Notes under the pieces: generated by a model
The model's input: only the letters and a program-made list of their open reading frames with translations
Databases searched by the model: none
What the model was told of the DNA's origin: nothing
Translations under genes and position numbers: made by a program
Source: Pseudobdellovibrionaceae bacterium
GTDB lineage: Bacteria > Bdellovibrionota > Bdellovibrionia > Bdellovibrionales > UBA1609
Length of the DNA: 64,000 bases
Assembly: GCA_023954155.1 (NCBI GenBank)
Contig: JAMLIO010000005.1
Span: 62,001 to 126,000 of the forward strand
Direction of reading: 5' to 3'
Part shown: one piece after another, positions 28,901 to 36,497 of the stretch
Layout: each line of letters begins with the position of its first letter
Numbering within the stretch: position 1 is the first letter of the stretch

Positions 28901-31213
28901 TCCAGACGTCAAGCTGTGGACCCTGTCACCCAAGGTGCAGCAGGGCAGTGTGAGAGCTTAAACCCTGTTAAAGTGTTGTCTACAGGGGAAGTTAAATTTG
29001 ATCTTTCAAAAGAAAATGCAGACATTGATCCTGTGACTATGGCCTATATCCCATTTGATACAGGTGTTTTTCCTGAAAACTATGCGGATCGTCTGTCGCA
29101 ATTTCAGCCTTTTAAAGATGCAGGTAAACAGTTCTTTAAAAATCTTTTAAATGAGGCCACTCTCAATAGAATTTTAACCAATGACTTCACTGTATCTGCG
29201 GCATTTGGACCCGTGTCTGACTTAGACAAGTTACATGATAAAGACTCGGGTATTCGAAGTCGTACTTTTGTGGGCCCAATGACCTTCCTATACAATACCA
29301 ACTCAGGAAGTTTAAGACCTACAGACAACTTAGATGAAGCTTATTGTGTGACAGATGATTGTAATTCTTTAAATACATCTTTGGCCTCTCAGTACGGAGT
29401 CATTGAAAACTTTGAATATGAAAAGTCTCCTTACCATGGATCTATCGCCCATTTTCAAAACGTAGTGTTTGAAGATCAAACTTTTGTGGACGAATCAGGG
29501 CAAACCAAAGTGATTGAAGGTATTGAAAGCATGTACAAAAGGCTTAAGGCGGCCAAAGAGGTTCGTGCGCAAGTCGATGGTATGCTCACACGCTTTTTAG
29601 ACACGTATGATCTGTCCTACTTGTCATTAAAAGACATCGCTCCAGATCGTTTGGTGTGTACAGACAACGTGCTTAAAGGCTCTCACTGTTATAAGAAAGA
29701 CACGCAAAGATATATTCCTCTGAATAGATTTTTTGAGAACTATTCCGAAGTGGTCAAAGGCATTGTCGACCAAGATTATAAAAATAAAAATAAGTACGAG
29801 GCGAACTTTCAAAACTTATTGGGAAGTTTAGCTTCAGTGCCTAATCGTTCGGCGGGTCACAATTTACCCTTAGAGATGCCTTACGGATTTATATCTGAGC
29901 AGTACAACGTCGGGTTAGATCGTTGCCAAAATGTACAGAGCAATGTTTGCCAAGAGAGCAACAAGTCTCCTGGTCTATGGGGTCTGACTACAAATTATGA
30001 TGTGGCTTTGGATTATGTGGCTCCTACTCGTGATGAGCTGTTAAAGATCATCAAACAGCCTTATAAAGGACAAAGTATGGTAGCTTCGGGTCATGCTAAG
30101 TTCACACCAGAAGATCAATTTAAAATGTGTGACTTGTTTGTATACGGAGAGATTGCTCCTAAGGCTTATAAGAAGTATGGCAATGATAAGCGTAAGCTTG
30201 CCCGTCTGCGAGCCAACCTGTTTGCTATGGCCACAACTTGTAAAGATGATGTGACAAAAGGACTTGAGCCTTTGGCCTTAGAGCGACGCTTTAGAATCAA
30301 TGAAACAGGTCGTTACTACTTCTTAGGTGGTAAGTCTATGAACGTTCAATCCACACAGGATGTGAAACTGTCGTCTTCACTGCGTGTTTCAAGAGCTTTT
30401 GGAGTCAGACCTTTAAGACTTATTACTGGAATCATTGAAAAGGGATCGACATTCTCATCAAAAATTTCTGGTTTACTTTTAGGGTCTTTAGATTTCACAT
30501 ACAATATGGCTAGGGACCGTGGCTTTAACGAAGGTTCAGGTGTGAACAAAGGAACCTATCTTGTGATGCAAAACGCAGAGTTTGAGATTGAACTTAAATC
30601 TTATGAGCAGTGTATTGTGGCAAGATGGAACCCTGTGTTTGTGGAAAGACAAGACCGTCGTTTTGGATTTTCTGAGGGTGAATTTACAGAAGATATCGTT
30701 GCGGGAATGATGATCTGTAGTGGTGAAGTTGAAAATACTCCTATTGCGGTCAAAGAAAAATATTACTACTTCACTCAGCATTTTACTGAAGGGGATATGT
30801 TAGACCCTGCGGACATTCATAACCATCCTTGGTTGCTGGCTCTGCGTGGAGTGCGTGAGTTCAATACTTTTATGCTGGCACTTCAGTCTTATGAGCAAGA
30901 CGGTGCGGGTAATAAGACAGAGCGTGAAGTTGTAGATGCCGAAGAGATGATTGGTTACTTTGATATGTGGCAGAACGATGCTGAAAACGTAAAACAGCGC
31001 ATGGCAGGTTCTTATAATCCCACAGATCATTATAAAATCGCGAAACGCACAGATTGGCCGATTGATCAAATGGTAAAAACCTACAATCGTACTATGCCGA
31101 CCTTCCCAGGAATGTACACTCAACTAGATGAAGAGGAGTACAACGAAAGAACTTGGCCTTGGGGCGCTGAAGCACCAGGTGAGGTGATGAAGGCCAGTGC
31201 TCGCTGTCAGTAA
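25958..31213 (+). CDS. Very large lipoprotein (1,751 residues), third pair
   Basis: Start ATG 25958 is preferred to 25919: it has tttggagacatctt upstream and gives a good lipoprotein signal ending LTTGC. The N-terminal 200 residues look beta-rich. The middle has a charged helical segment with coiled-coil character near residues 830-1000 (LEDLERSK..., EREQVATEAARLAAESRRQA). A central section is rich in acidic residues, and the C-terminal 250 residues have scattered Cys and aromatic residues. No named domain or paralogy to the two other lipoproteins of the block is recognised. It reads into the convergent waaA-like gene with a 7-base overlap of the two stops. It is likely an outer-membrane-anchored partner of the preceding barrel. 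Confidence 0.75.
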   Translation: MIASSKALLKHTHIFAALILGVLVLTTGCMRHKTHDPKVKAELVFGDNADFDILKVDARPLNQENSLYKAQGWKVPYYKNYEFIVTLRDGLQGRSLRDFRFEVLEASGKPVCDARSTGETPKCEFTANAASEIRWTESIPYDFFKRDSQSALLARKIKGTGSRTGQRTVVLEINPWSTLRGLSVPEVRDITFNLSEEQAKMLKEASYDPYGALKISGNNPEQKAKVIIDSIGTQVIQSIEPFVAMRSDSAIQQSLDDREEGSLRFQNLVYSRYSKNEFVSRQKDAGLEGDFTFLRKEGTGNKAVYVYEDIDSSQNIDGLKFNFDLKMNLKYEYQTPEGVTQNKPLMDGRFRVLSQLVLEPSSGADPIILTPNMNAIVGEIFEGKLFANYQAIIPYLPSTGNIKLAVRLIPLGVEDQLSYVDYLYTLGPYKSLIGRMGDLYPDERTIKRIFNYDEYIARATGGNEAINNGYAYKIRDYSFGTMNIKFSTVEAGETASQRTVIFRVSAKVYDEATGSTAAPNTPFEIVSLHTGISNPTDKTKWKFMKITNAKDVKDPSRVNRDGEIFWYDKMSHKYYHREKLVERRVFIARWKPEFESGNFDFVEEVKNFVEGKPTSKGVNIQELKMYINPWDERFGTFGTDASIASESFIKNIEGREKIESRFFIGNFRYETLRFRYEIGKSMDLNVKKTVLLTLDPLVLRYSSILQGINAVDRIRDGFYILKAALQKDYLDPAARDYVLQPEPVDAAEELLDERDMREIVVDAPPGDSKLMYGDDYVGTQHGIPYGDPRRKRSISFVKKLVRVNSGRIITPIEFSIEDLRLMRIRSQIFVQLQLVNQVKLQVVNIVKERFEKIFQFETGKVSPILAKLSEQDQTLIKFQMQKVLDAIADSIDDDIYITQVEDLEKIIQDPKVISAMDDLERSKLGYLLKDVLIDLKREFESKIASTIAVTDDTLSEVVDERNQELAEREQVATEAARLAAESRRQAVDPVTQGAAGQCESLNPVKVLSTGEVKFDLSKENADIDPVTMAYIPFDTGVFPENYADRLSQFQPFKDAGKQFFKNLLNEATLNRILTNDFTVSAAFGPVSDLDKLHDKDSGIRSRTFVGPMTFLYNTNSGSLRPTDNLDEAYCVTDDCNSLNTSLASQYGVIENFEYEKSPYHGSIAHFQNVVFEDQTFVDESGQTKVIEGIESMYKRLKAAKEVRAQVDGMLTRFLDTYDLSYLSLKDIAPDRLVCTDNVLKGSHCYKKDTQRYIPLNRFFENYSEVVKGIVDQDYKNKNKYEANFQNLLGSLASVPNRSAGHNLPLEMPYGFISEQYNVGLDRCQNVQSNVCQESNKSPGLWGLTTNYDVALDYVAPTRDELLKIIKQPYKGQSMVASGHAKFTPEDQFKMCDLFVYGEIAPKAYKKYGNDKRKLARLRANLFAMATTCKDDVTKGLEPLALERRFRINETGRYYFLGGKSMNVQSTQDVKLSSSLRVSRAFGVRPLRLITGIIEKGSTFSSKISGLLLGSLDFTYNMARDRGFNEGSGVNKGTYLVMQNAEFEIELKSYEQCIVARWNPVFVERQDRRFGFSEGEFTEDIVAGMMICSGEVENTPIAVKEKYYYFTQHFTEGDMLDPADIHNHPWLLALRGVREFNTFMLALQSYEQDGAGNKTEREVVDAEEMIGYFDMWQNDAENVKQRMAGSYNPTDHYKIAKRTDWPIDQMVKTYNRTMPTFPGMYTQLDEEEYNERTWPWGAEAPGEVMKASARCQ

Positions 31214-32607
31214 TAAAAAGAACTTGTGATGTATTGGGTGAGGTCCGCAGAGGGAGAACTCAAAGTCTCTTTACACATGGGATGCTCCCACGCGCTTGTC
31301 AAATAAGATGCGGGATCTTTTTGAAGCTTTATATATCTTTGATGTAGGGCTTCGATCTGTTGCTGTAGTTGTTTGGCATCTTGACATAGGTTTACAACTC
31401 TTAATGATTGGGCGTCTGGGCTGACACGCATCACTTCTAACGTTTGAGTCTCTTGGCTTGGGTTTATACTTTCTAATGGTTTAAAGTTGGGATCTGTTGC
31501 ATTCGCTGTTAGTGGTGGATCGTATAGAGGGATTTTGCTGTACTGTGTGGCTTCTCGGTTGTTGGTGTAATGGGGGCCTACGATCACAGGAGTTTGGCAG
31601 ACCAAAGCTTCCATGACACTGTGAACTTTCTTTTTAAAAGATCCCCCGATGAAAGCCCCATAGGCACCTAAATACGATTTATATAAAATTCCCATCTGAT
31701 CTATAAGAAGCACTTCTCCCTCTGGGGTTTCAAATCCGTTTTGAGCTGAAGAGAACTTGCTATAACGATGGCTTCTTAAATTTAAACTCTCTAGTTGTCG
31801 TTCTAAATTTTGCAAACCTGTTTCATGGATCTCATGAGGAGCAATGACTAGAGTGCCATAGGCGGGTCTCCAAGCCTTGAGCAGAGGCATTAAGTCTTCG
31901 TCCCATGTTGAACCTGCTACAAAAAAGGGATGAGGTAAAAAGGCTTGTGTCTTTAAGGGTAAAATTTTACTAAAGGCCTGATCCCAACGAGTGTCTCCAT
32001 GAGTCAGCACGTGGGGGCGTTGATCTAGGGGGGTGCCCTCTAAAATTTTTAACACATTTTGATGGTCCTCTTGGGACACCACAGAAATGCTATGGAGTTG
32101 TTTGTAGATCCAGCGTTTGATCCAAATTTTAAATGGATTTGTTGTCGCCTCTTCGGTGCGTGAAAACAGAAGAGTGGGAATTTTTTTTCTTTGAGCCTGA
32201 TGTAAAAATTCGGGCCACACATCCGTGCGACTGATGAGAATCAGTTGAGGGCGAAGTTGTGATAAAAAGAAACGCAATGGCCCTGGGAGATCCAAAGGCA
32301 AGGGTAAAGCCAAGTCCACATAAGGATGGGTTTTAATCTTGTCCACATAACTTGGGGAGTAGTAACTGCACACAATAAAGCTATTAGGAATTTCTTCTTT
32401 AAGACGCTTGGCCAAAGGGAAGGCATATTCCGCTTCACCAGAGGCGGCATGAATCAAGATGACAAACTGATCTCGAGGTGGCGGAGTAAACTTACCTTGT
32501 TTTAAACGCATCAAAAAATATTGACGTAATTTTTTTGAAAACAGAGGACCCAGCAACAATGCAAGAATTAAGACAAAGGCATAAAGGGGTCGGTATAGAC
32601 GGATCAT
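31207..32607 (-). CDS. waaA: Kdo transferase-like glycosyltransferase (WaaA/KdtA family)
   Basis: WaaA adds Kdo from CMP-Kdo to lipid A at the inner membrane. The 466-residue protein starts with a membrane anchor (residues 8-24) and then shows the family's landmarks: HAASGE (the usual form is H-x-V-S-V-G-E, so one residue is missing here), R-T-D-V-W-P-E-F near residue 127 (E-T-E-x-W-P in most members), an AGSTWDED block, and the C-terminal GGSFKKKVHSVMEAL...GPHYTNN nucleotide-sugar site. An insertion and a longer C-terminus make it slightly larger than the usual 420-430. Its start overlaps the upstream heptosyltransferase stop by 4 bases (ATGA), so the two form one operon. Confidence 0.8.
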   Translation of the reverse strand: MIRLYRPLYAFVLILALLLGPLFSKKLRQYFLMRLKQGKFTPPPRDQFVILIHAASGEAEYAFPLAKRLKEEIPNSFIVCSYYSPSYVDKIKTHPYVDLALPLPLDLPGPLRFFLSQLRPQLILISRTDVWPEFLHQAQRKKIPTLLFSRTEEATTNPFKIWIKRWIYKQLHSISVVSQEDHQNVLKILEGTPLDQRPHVLTHGDTRWDQAFSKILPLKTQAFLPHPFFVAGSTWDEDLMPLLKAWRPAYGTLVIAPHEIHETGLQNLERQLESLNLRSHRYSKFSSAQNGFETPEGEVLLIDQMGILYKSYLGAYGAFIGGSFKKKVHSVMEALVCQTPVIVGPHYTNNREATQYSKIPLYDPPLTANATDPNFKPLESINPSQETQTLEVMRVSPDAQSLRVVNLCQDAKQLQQQIEALHQRYIKLQKDPASYLTSAWEHPMCKETLSSPSADLTQYITSSFYY

Positions 32608-33626
32608 AAAAGGTGTAAGATCTCTTGTTTGACGTTATGAGGATAAATTTCTTTTAAACATTTTTGTGTCTCTTTAATCTTACATTGTCCTCGACCATCT
32701 TTGGTGCAAGGAGAACAAGATAGATTTAGATTCATTATAGTTGTGCTTTTTCTAAAAGGCACACCAAAAGCGGTGGGACCTAGAAGGCCCACGCTAGGCA
32801 CTCCCATATAGTCAGCCCAGTGTAAAACTCCAGTGTCGGCACTGACAAGAGCCCGAGCCTCTTTGATGGCCTTCCCCGTATCGGCCCAACTCAGCTGACC
32901 GATGGTATTGGTCAAGCGAGGGGTCTGCAATTCGTGAGTGAACGTGTCCTCGGCTCCACCGATCACAATAAAGTCCCAATCAGGCATGCTGTCCATCAGG
33001 CTTTGAAAATGAGTGAGTGGCCAGCGTTTGAGAGGCCACGCCGCACTAGGAGCCAAGCAGATGTAGGGTCTGGGATGAGTGAAGGCAGACGCCTTTAAAA
33101 TGTTCTGATTGTAAGTGTCGTTCACGGGAAGTTTCTGTGCTTGAGGATTTTGTGTCAGTACCTTATTTTTTATAAGAGGATTTAAAAAGGAATCGGCACT
33201 GACAAAGGGCAAAGGAAATCGGTCTATTCTTAATTTAAATAATAAAAAGCGTTTAAAGCGAGACTTTGGGCGCCTTACGGTGAGTGCTTTACCTGAAAAG
33301 AGTCTAAGACGTAAACGCAAAAAGAAGGTAGAGATCAAGATTAAGGTAGAACGTAAATTATTGTGGGCATCATAAATGCAGTCGTACTCTTGAGTGCGGA
33401 TCAAATCTTTTACTTTACGCAGCTCTTGCCATAAAGAAGAGCCTTGGGTTTCAAAAGTATAAATCTGACGAATCTGGGGATGGGCCTTAAGGGGGGCTAA
33501 AAAGGCCTTTTTGGTTAAAAAATCAACATCATAAGACTCTGCCGCAAGCGCGTCCACACAAGGAAGAGTCTGAATGATGTCTCCAAAAGACGACAGTCTG
33601 AGGATTAAGATTTTTTTTGCCTTCAT
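32604..33626 (-). CDS. LPS heptosyltransferase, glycosyltransferase family 9
   Basis: This family transfers ADP-heptose to the LPS inner core at the cytoplasmic face. The start is set at ATG 33626, giving MKAKKILILRLSSFGDI, the canonical GT9 opening. ATG 33638 and 33665 are in frame but none has a clear ribosome binding site. The sequence then shows APSAAWPLKRWP and SADTGVLHWADYMGVPSVGLLGP, the donor-binding block. A C-terminal cluster of Cys (CSPCTKDGRGQCKIKETQKC) is common in WaaF/WaaC-type enzymes. It is about 340 residues, a normal length. It is divergent from the DUF2799 gene and co-transcribed with the Kdo transferase. Confidence 0.85.
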   Translation of the reverse strand: MKAKKILILRLSSFGDIIQTLPCVDALAAESYDVDFLTKKAFLAPLKAHPQIRQIYTFETQGSSLWQELRKVKDLIRTQEYDCIYDAHNNLRSTLILISTFFLRLRLRLFSGKALTVRRPKSRFKRFLLFKLRIDRFPLPFVSADSFLNPLIKNKVLTQNPQAQKLPVNDTYNQNILKASAFTHPRPYICLAPSAAWPLKRWPLTHFQSLMDSMPDWDFIVIGGAEDTFTHELQTPRLTNTIGQLSWADTGKAIKEARALVSADTGVLHWADYMGVPSVGLLGPTAFGVPFRKSTTIMNLNLSCSPCTKDGRGQCKIKETQKCLKEIYPHNVKQEILHLL

Positions 33627-33719
33627 AATGGCTTGCATTATGAACTTTTTTTGTGAAAAAGTCATGATGTAAGAGTAATCTTTAACTTTAATTATTGTCT
33701 TATTTGGGAGGTATTTAAA

Positions 33720-34271
33720 ATGGCAAGTAAGAGCGTTTGGATGTGTGTGGCTTTGGTGTTTTTTATGATGACAGAGGCTCATGCGATCTCTGAATCTAAA
33801 TGTCGTAGCAACGACTGGTTTGCTGTGGGTCGTGAGTATGGAATCAAAGGTGAAGCCGAAGATAAGGTTCTTAAAGACCAAGAAGCTTGTCAGAAAAGAG
33901 GGGTAGAGATTCCTTTAGAGCAGTATAAAAAAGGCTGGCTCATGGGGATCAATGACTACTGTAGCCCAGATAATGCCTATAAAATGGGCGTTACTAAAAA
34001 GAAACCCACAAAGAATTGCCCTTTGGTGATCAAGCCCACTTTTGATCAGTTTTATAACTGGGGCACCGATGCTGCAAAAATAGAAAAGGACATTGCTAAG
34101 ACGGATAAATATCTTAAGAGCAAAAAGAAGTCTCTTGAAAAGGCTCAGAAGGATGTCAGAAAATTCGATAAAGAAGTGGAAAAGCTAGAGAAGCAGTCCA
34201 AGTCTTTAAAAGCTAAAGTGGCTGAAATTGAACAAGAGATGGCTAGAAAACGAACTCAAATCACTAAATAA
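33720..34271 (+). CDS. DUF2799 family periplasmic protein with C-terminal coiled coil
   Basis: 183 residues with a signal peptide ending near EAHA (residue 21). The next 80 residues match the DUF2799 pattern: CRSNDWFAVGREYGIKG, a second block with W-x-x-G-x-x-x-YCSPDNAYKMG, and a closing NCP. The last 60 residues are a Lys/Glu-rich coiled coil (residues about 120-183). The ATG is preceded by ttgggaggtattt, a strong ribosome binding site. Function of the family is not established to my knowledge. Confidence 0.75.
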   Translation: MASKSVWMCVALVFFMMTEAHAISESKCRSNDWFAVGREYGIKGEAEDKVLKDQEACQKRGVEIPLEQYKKGWLMGINDYCSPDNAYKMGVTKKKPTKNCPLVIKPTFDQFYNWGTDAAKIEKDIAKTDKYLKSKKKSLEKAQKDVRKFDKEVEKLEKQSKSLKAKVAEIEQEMARKRTQITK

Positions 34272-34279
34272 GAAAATCA

Positions 34280-34302
34280 AAAGGGCCTTAGAAAGGCTCT
34301 TT
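34280..34302 (+). terminator. Probable terminator after the DUF2799 gene
   Basis: AAAGGGCCT (34280-34288) and AGGCTCTTT (34294-34302) pair over nine positions with one G-U wobble and a five-base loop, just after the stop. The following sequence is A-rich rather than T-rich. Confidence 0.4.
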
Positions 34303-34379
34303 AAAATAGAACGACCTCATAAAGATACGGAGTTTACGTTCTTAGTTTATCATGTACGCAACATTTTCAGGGAGTAGAT

Positions 34380-34979
34380 ATGAAAAAAATGATATTTAGT
34401 TTATGGATGATGTTAGTCATGGGAGCCTCTACGGCACACGCGGGGATCTTTGACCTTATGTATGTTAAAGCGCAGGTAGGACTTCCTGTTGTAACAGATG
34501 GAAGCATTGATGGCACTGACATTGATACCAGCTTTGATCCTCCTTACCCGATCACGTTGGGTTTTGGGGTTTACATGTCCCCTTTAACTTCCCTCGCTTT
34601 GGAAGTGAATTACGAAACTGCCGAGTTGACCGACCTTCCACCAAGTATGCTTGGGGGCAGTGATGATATGAAACAGTTTGGAGCTTTATTAAACTTTTAC
34701 TTTCACTTTCCTGCTTTGATGATTGTAGAGCCTTTTGCGGGTGTGGGTTTAGGCTATTCCATTGTGACCATTGATAATAATGACTATGATGGGAAAGGTT
34801 TCATCTGGCAGATTTCGGCAGGGGTGGACATTAACCTTAAAGAGTTTATGGCTTTAACAGCAGAGGCTCGTTTGTTAGAACCTATCAGCATTGATATCAA
34901 AGACGGTGGGGGAGTAGATGTGGGAGAGTTAGACTACACCCACGCACGTCTGATGGTGGGATTAAAGTTTAAACTTTAA
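34380..34979 (+). CDS. Small outer-membrane beta-barrel protein
   Basis: 199 residues with a signal peptide ending STAHA (residue 21). The mature protein looks like an eight-strand barrel: MYVKAQVGLP, ITLGFGVYM, SLALEVNYET, GALLNFYFHF, EPFAGVGLGYS, WQISAGVDINL, LTAEARLLEP and a final HARLMVGLKFKL. It resembles the broad OmpW/Opacity-type barrel class without a clear subfamily. It ends in Leu. The ATG follows cagggagtagat. It is probably monocistronic and convergent with the DUF1295 gene. Confidence 0.7.
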   Translation: MKKMIFSLWMMLVMGASTAHAGIFDLMYVKAQVGLPVVTDGSIDGTDIDTSFDPPYPITLGFGVYMSPLTSLALEVNYETAELTDLPPSMLGGSDDMKQFGALLNFYFHFPALMIVEPFAGVGLGYSIVTIDNNDYDGKGFIWQISAGVDINLKEFMALTAEARLLEPISIDIKDGGGVDVGELDYTHARLMVGLKFKL

Positions 34980-34997
34980 TCCTAGTACGAGTTTTCT

Positions 34998-35825
34998 TTA
35001 GTAGATCCAAGGTATCCAGTTATATTTAGGCCGTAAGTGAGGAGCACTTTTTTGAGTGCTTCTTTTCTTTTCCAGCAGACCGATTCCTGTCCAGCGAGTC
35101 AGAAGTAAGAGACTCACAATAGGGGTGAGAAGTCCTATATATCCGTATTTAAAGGGTAGAGCTAAAAGTCCAAAGCTCAGCCAAATTAAAAACTCTCCGA
35201 AGTAATTGGGATATTTGATCCATCTCCAGACCCCACCTGTGTAAGTGAGGTTATGGTTTTTGGGGTCTTTCTTAAATCTATAAAGTTGTAAGTCAGCAAG
35301 TGTTTGTAAAATCAGTCCAAATAAAAACACCCATGCCAGCGGCACGTTCCAAGCGGGCGACGACCAACCTGTATCAGGTGAAGACAGGTAAATATAAAAA
35401 CCTGTTGCCAAAAGAATATGGGCGATCATCTGAGGTAAAATTACATAAACTAAAGAGTTGGCTTTAAAATGCTGAGGCTGCCATTTGCGTGTGAGTTCTT
35501 GGTATCTTGAGTCCTTAGGAACGTGTCTTAAGCGTAAAAAATGAAAGAGACTTTGGCGAAGAGCCCAAAGGCACACCATTGCAAACATGATGATGTTGGC
35601 ATGTTTCATCCCATCAAGATAAAAATCCAGAGCAAAAGGAACCAGAAAACTTAAAAACCAAAACCCATGACTAAGGGTTAAAGCTGTTACGGTGGGGGAG
35701 TTCGTGGGTGATGAAGTGCCAGCTTGTAACTGTGTCGCTCTTTGTTTCACAATCAGCAGCACAAACCAAATGACAAAAAAGTAAATGGCCGCAAGAAAGA
35801 TGGAGCATAGAATCTGATTTAACAT
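34998..35825 (-). CDS. DUF1295 / steroid 5-alpha-reductase-like membrane enzyme
   Basis: 275 residues with six or seven hydrophobic helices. The C-terminal half carries YTGGVWRWIKYPNYFGEFLIW, the hallmark of the DUF1295 and isoprenylcysteine methyltransferase/3-oxo-5-alpha-steroid dehydrogenase superfamily, where this block helps bind NADPH or SAM. The substrate cannot be told from sequence. Its start overlaps the upstream asparaginase stop by 7 bases, so the two are probably on one transcript. No functional link between them is obvious. Confidence 0.75.
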   Translation of the reverse strand: MLNQILCSIFLAAIYFFVIWFVLLIVKQRATQLQAGTSSPTNSPTVTALTLSHGFWFLSFLVPFALDFYLDGMKHANIIMFAMVCLWALRQSLFHFLRLRHVPKDSRYQELTRKWQPQHFKANSLVYVILPQMIAHILLATGFYIYLSSPDTGWSSPAWNVPLAWVFLFGLILQTLADLQLYRFKKDPKNHNLTYTGGVWRWIKYPNYFGEFLIWLSFGLLALPFKYGYIGLLTPIVSLLLLTRWTGIGLLEKKRSTQKSAPHLRPKYNWIPWIY

Positions 35826-36367
35826 GAAGTTTGCTCCTCAAAGGTGCGGCGTTTTTTATTTTTGGTCACATGAGGGGCTTTGAATAGATGATTGTGAAAG
35901 GAGATGTAAAATCCTGCGGGGACCACTTGGCAAAGGGCCAGAGCCTCACAAAAATTTTGTAAGGCATCGGAGTCTTCAAAACCTATGGGCATCATCGCAC
36001 CCGTAAAGATCACAGCGACAGGTGGGGTTGGGCACTGCTCATAGCAGTAACGTAGACTGATCTCCATAGTATCTGTGCCGTGCAAAACCAGAATAGGGGT
36101 ACCTTCGGCAAACTTTTGTTCTATGGTCTGCCAGATCAGTTGGCGATCCTTGTCGTCCATATCTAAAGAGTCTTTAGACATGATTTCAAAAACTGAAATG
36201 TCAGTATGGGGCAGACGGAGTTTAGTCAGTATTTTATTTTTTAACTGGGACTGTCTGGTTTTTAACGAGTAAGAGACGTCTCTGTTTTTTAACGATCCGT
36301 CGTCTTCATTATAGATTTTTTCTATGGTTCCACCTGTCGTTAAAATGGTGACCTTCATCTTTTCCAT
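35819..36367 (-). CDS. Short asparaginase (N-terminal domain only)
   Basis: 182 residues against about 330 for type I/II L-asparaginases. The catalytic N-terminal domain is intact: TTGGTIE (nucleophile Thr), an MSKDSLDM block that in full-length enzymes contributes the SxE/D pocket, HGTDTM with the second catalytic Thr/Asp, and TGAMMPIGFEDSDALQN. The C-terminal domain is absent; the frame simply ends after a basic stretch. Single-domain asparaginase-like proteins are known as annotated families, so this need not be a pseudogene. ATG 36358 is an alternative start. Confidence 0.75.
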   Translation of the reverse strand: MEKMKVTILTTGGTIEKIYNEDDGSLKNRDVSYSLKTRQSQLKNKILTKLRLPHTDISVFEIMSKDSLDMDDKDRQLIWQTIEQKFAEGTPILVLHGTDTMEISLRYCYEQCPTPPVAVIFTGAMMPIGFEDSDALQNFCEALALCQVVPAGFYISFHNHLFKAPHVTKNKKRRTFEEQTSC

Positions 36368-36409
36368 AACACGCCCCTAGCTCTGTATTGCTAGAGCCTA
36401 CTTTGGCAC

Positions 36410-36423
36410 TTTTCCTAGGAAAA
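36410..36423. promoter_or_regulatory. 14-bp perfect palindrome between asparaginase and lysC
   Basis: TTTTCCTAGGAAAA reads the same on both strands and sits centrally in the 130-base divergent intergenic region. The position suits an operator for either gene; no known regulator is assigned. Confidence 0.3.
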
Positions 36424-36497
36424 TCAATGGGCAAGGGCGGATTCTCAGTCATTTTCGCCTTGCATTTATAAGACAGCATGTTAGTTCTTTAGCCCTT

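Noticed and set aside
34380-34979. Fourth barrel/lipoprotein operon with the small barrel at 34380
   Set aside because: The barrel is half the size and no lipoprotein gene follows; the next gene is convergent.
36368-36497. Lysine riboswitch before lysC
   Set aside because: The 130-base divergent gap is too short for one together with a promoter, and I see only simple palindromes rather than the conserved five-helix core.
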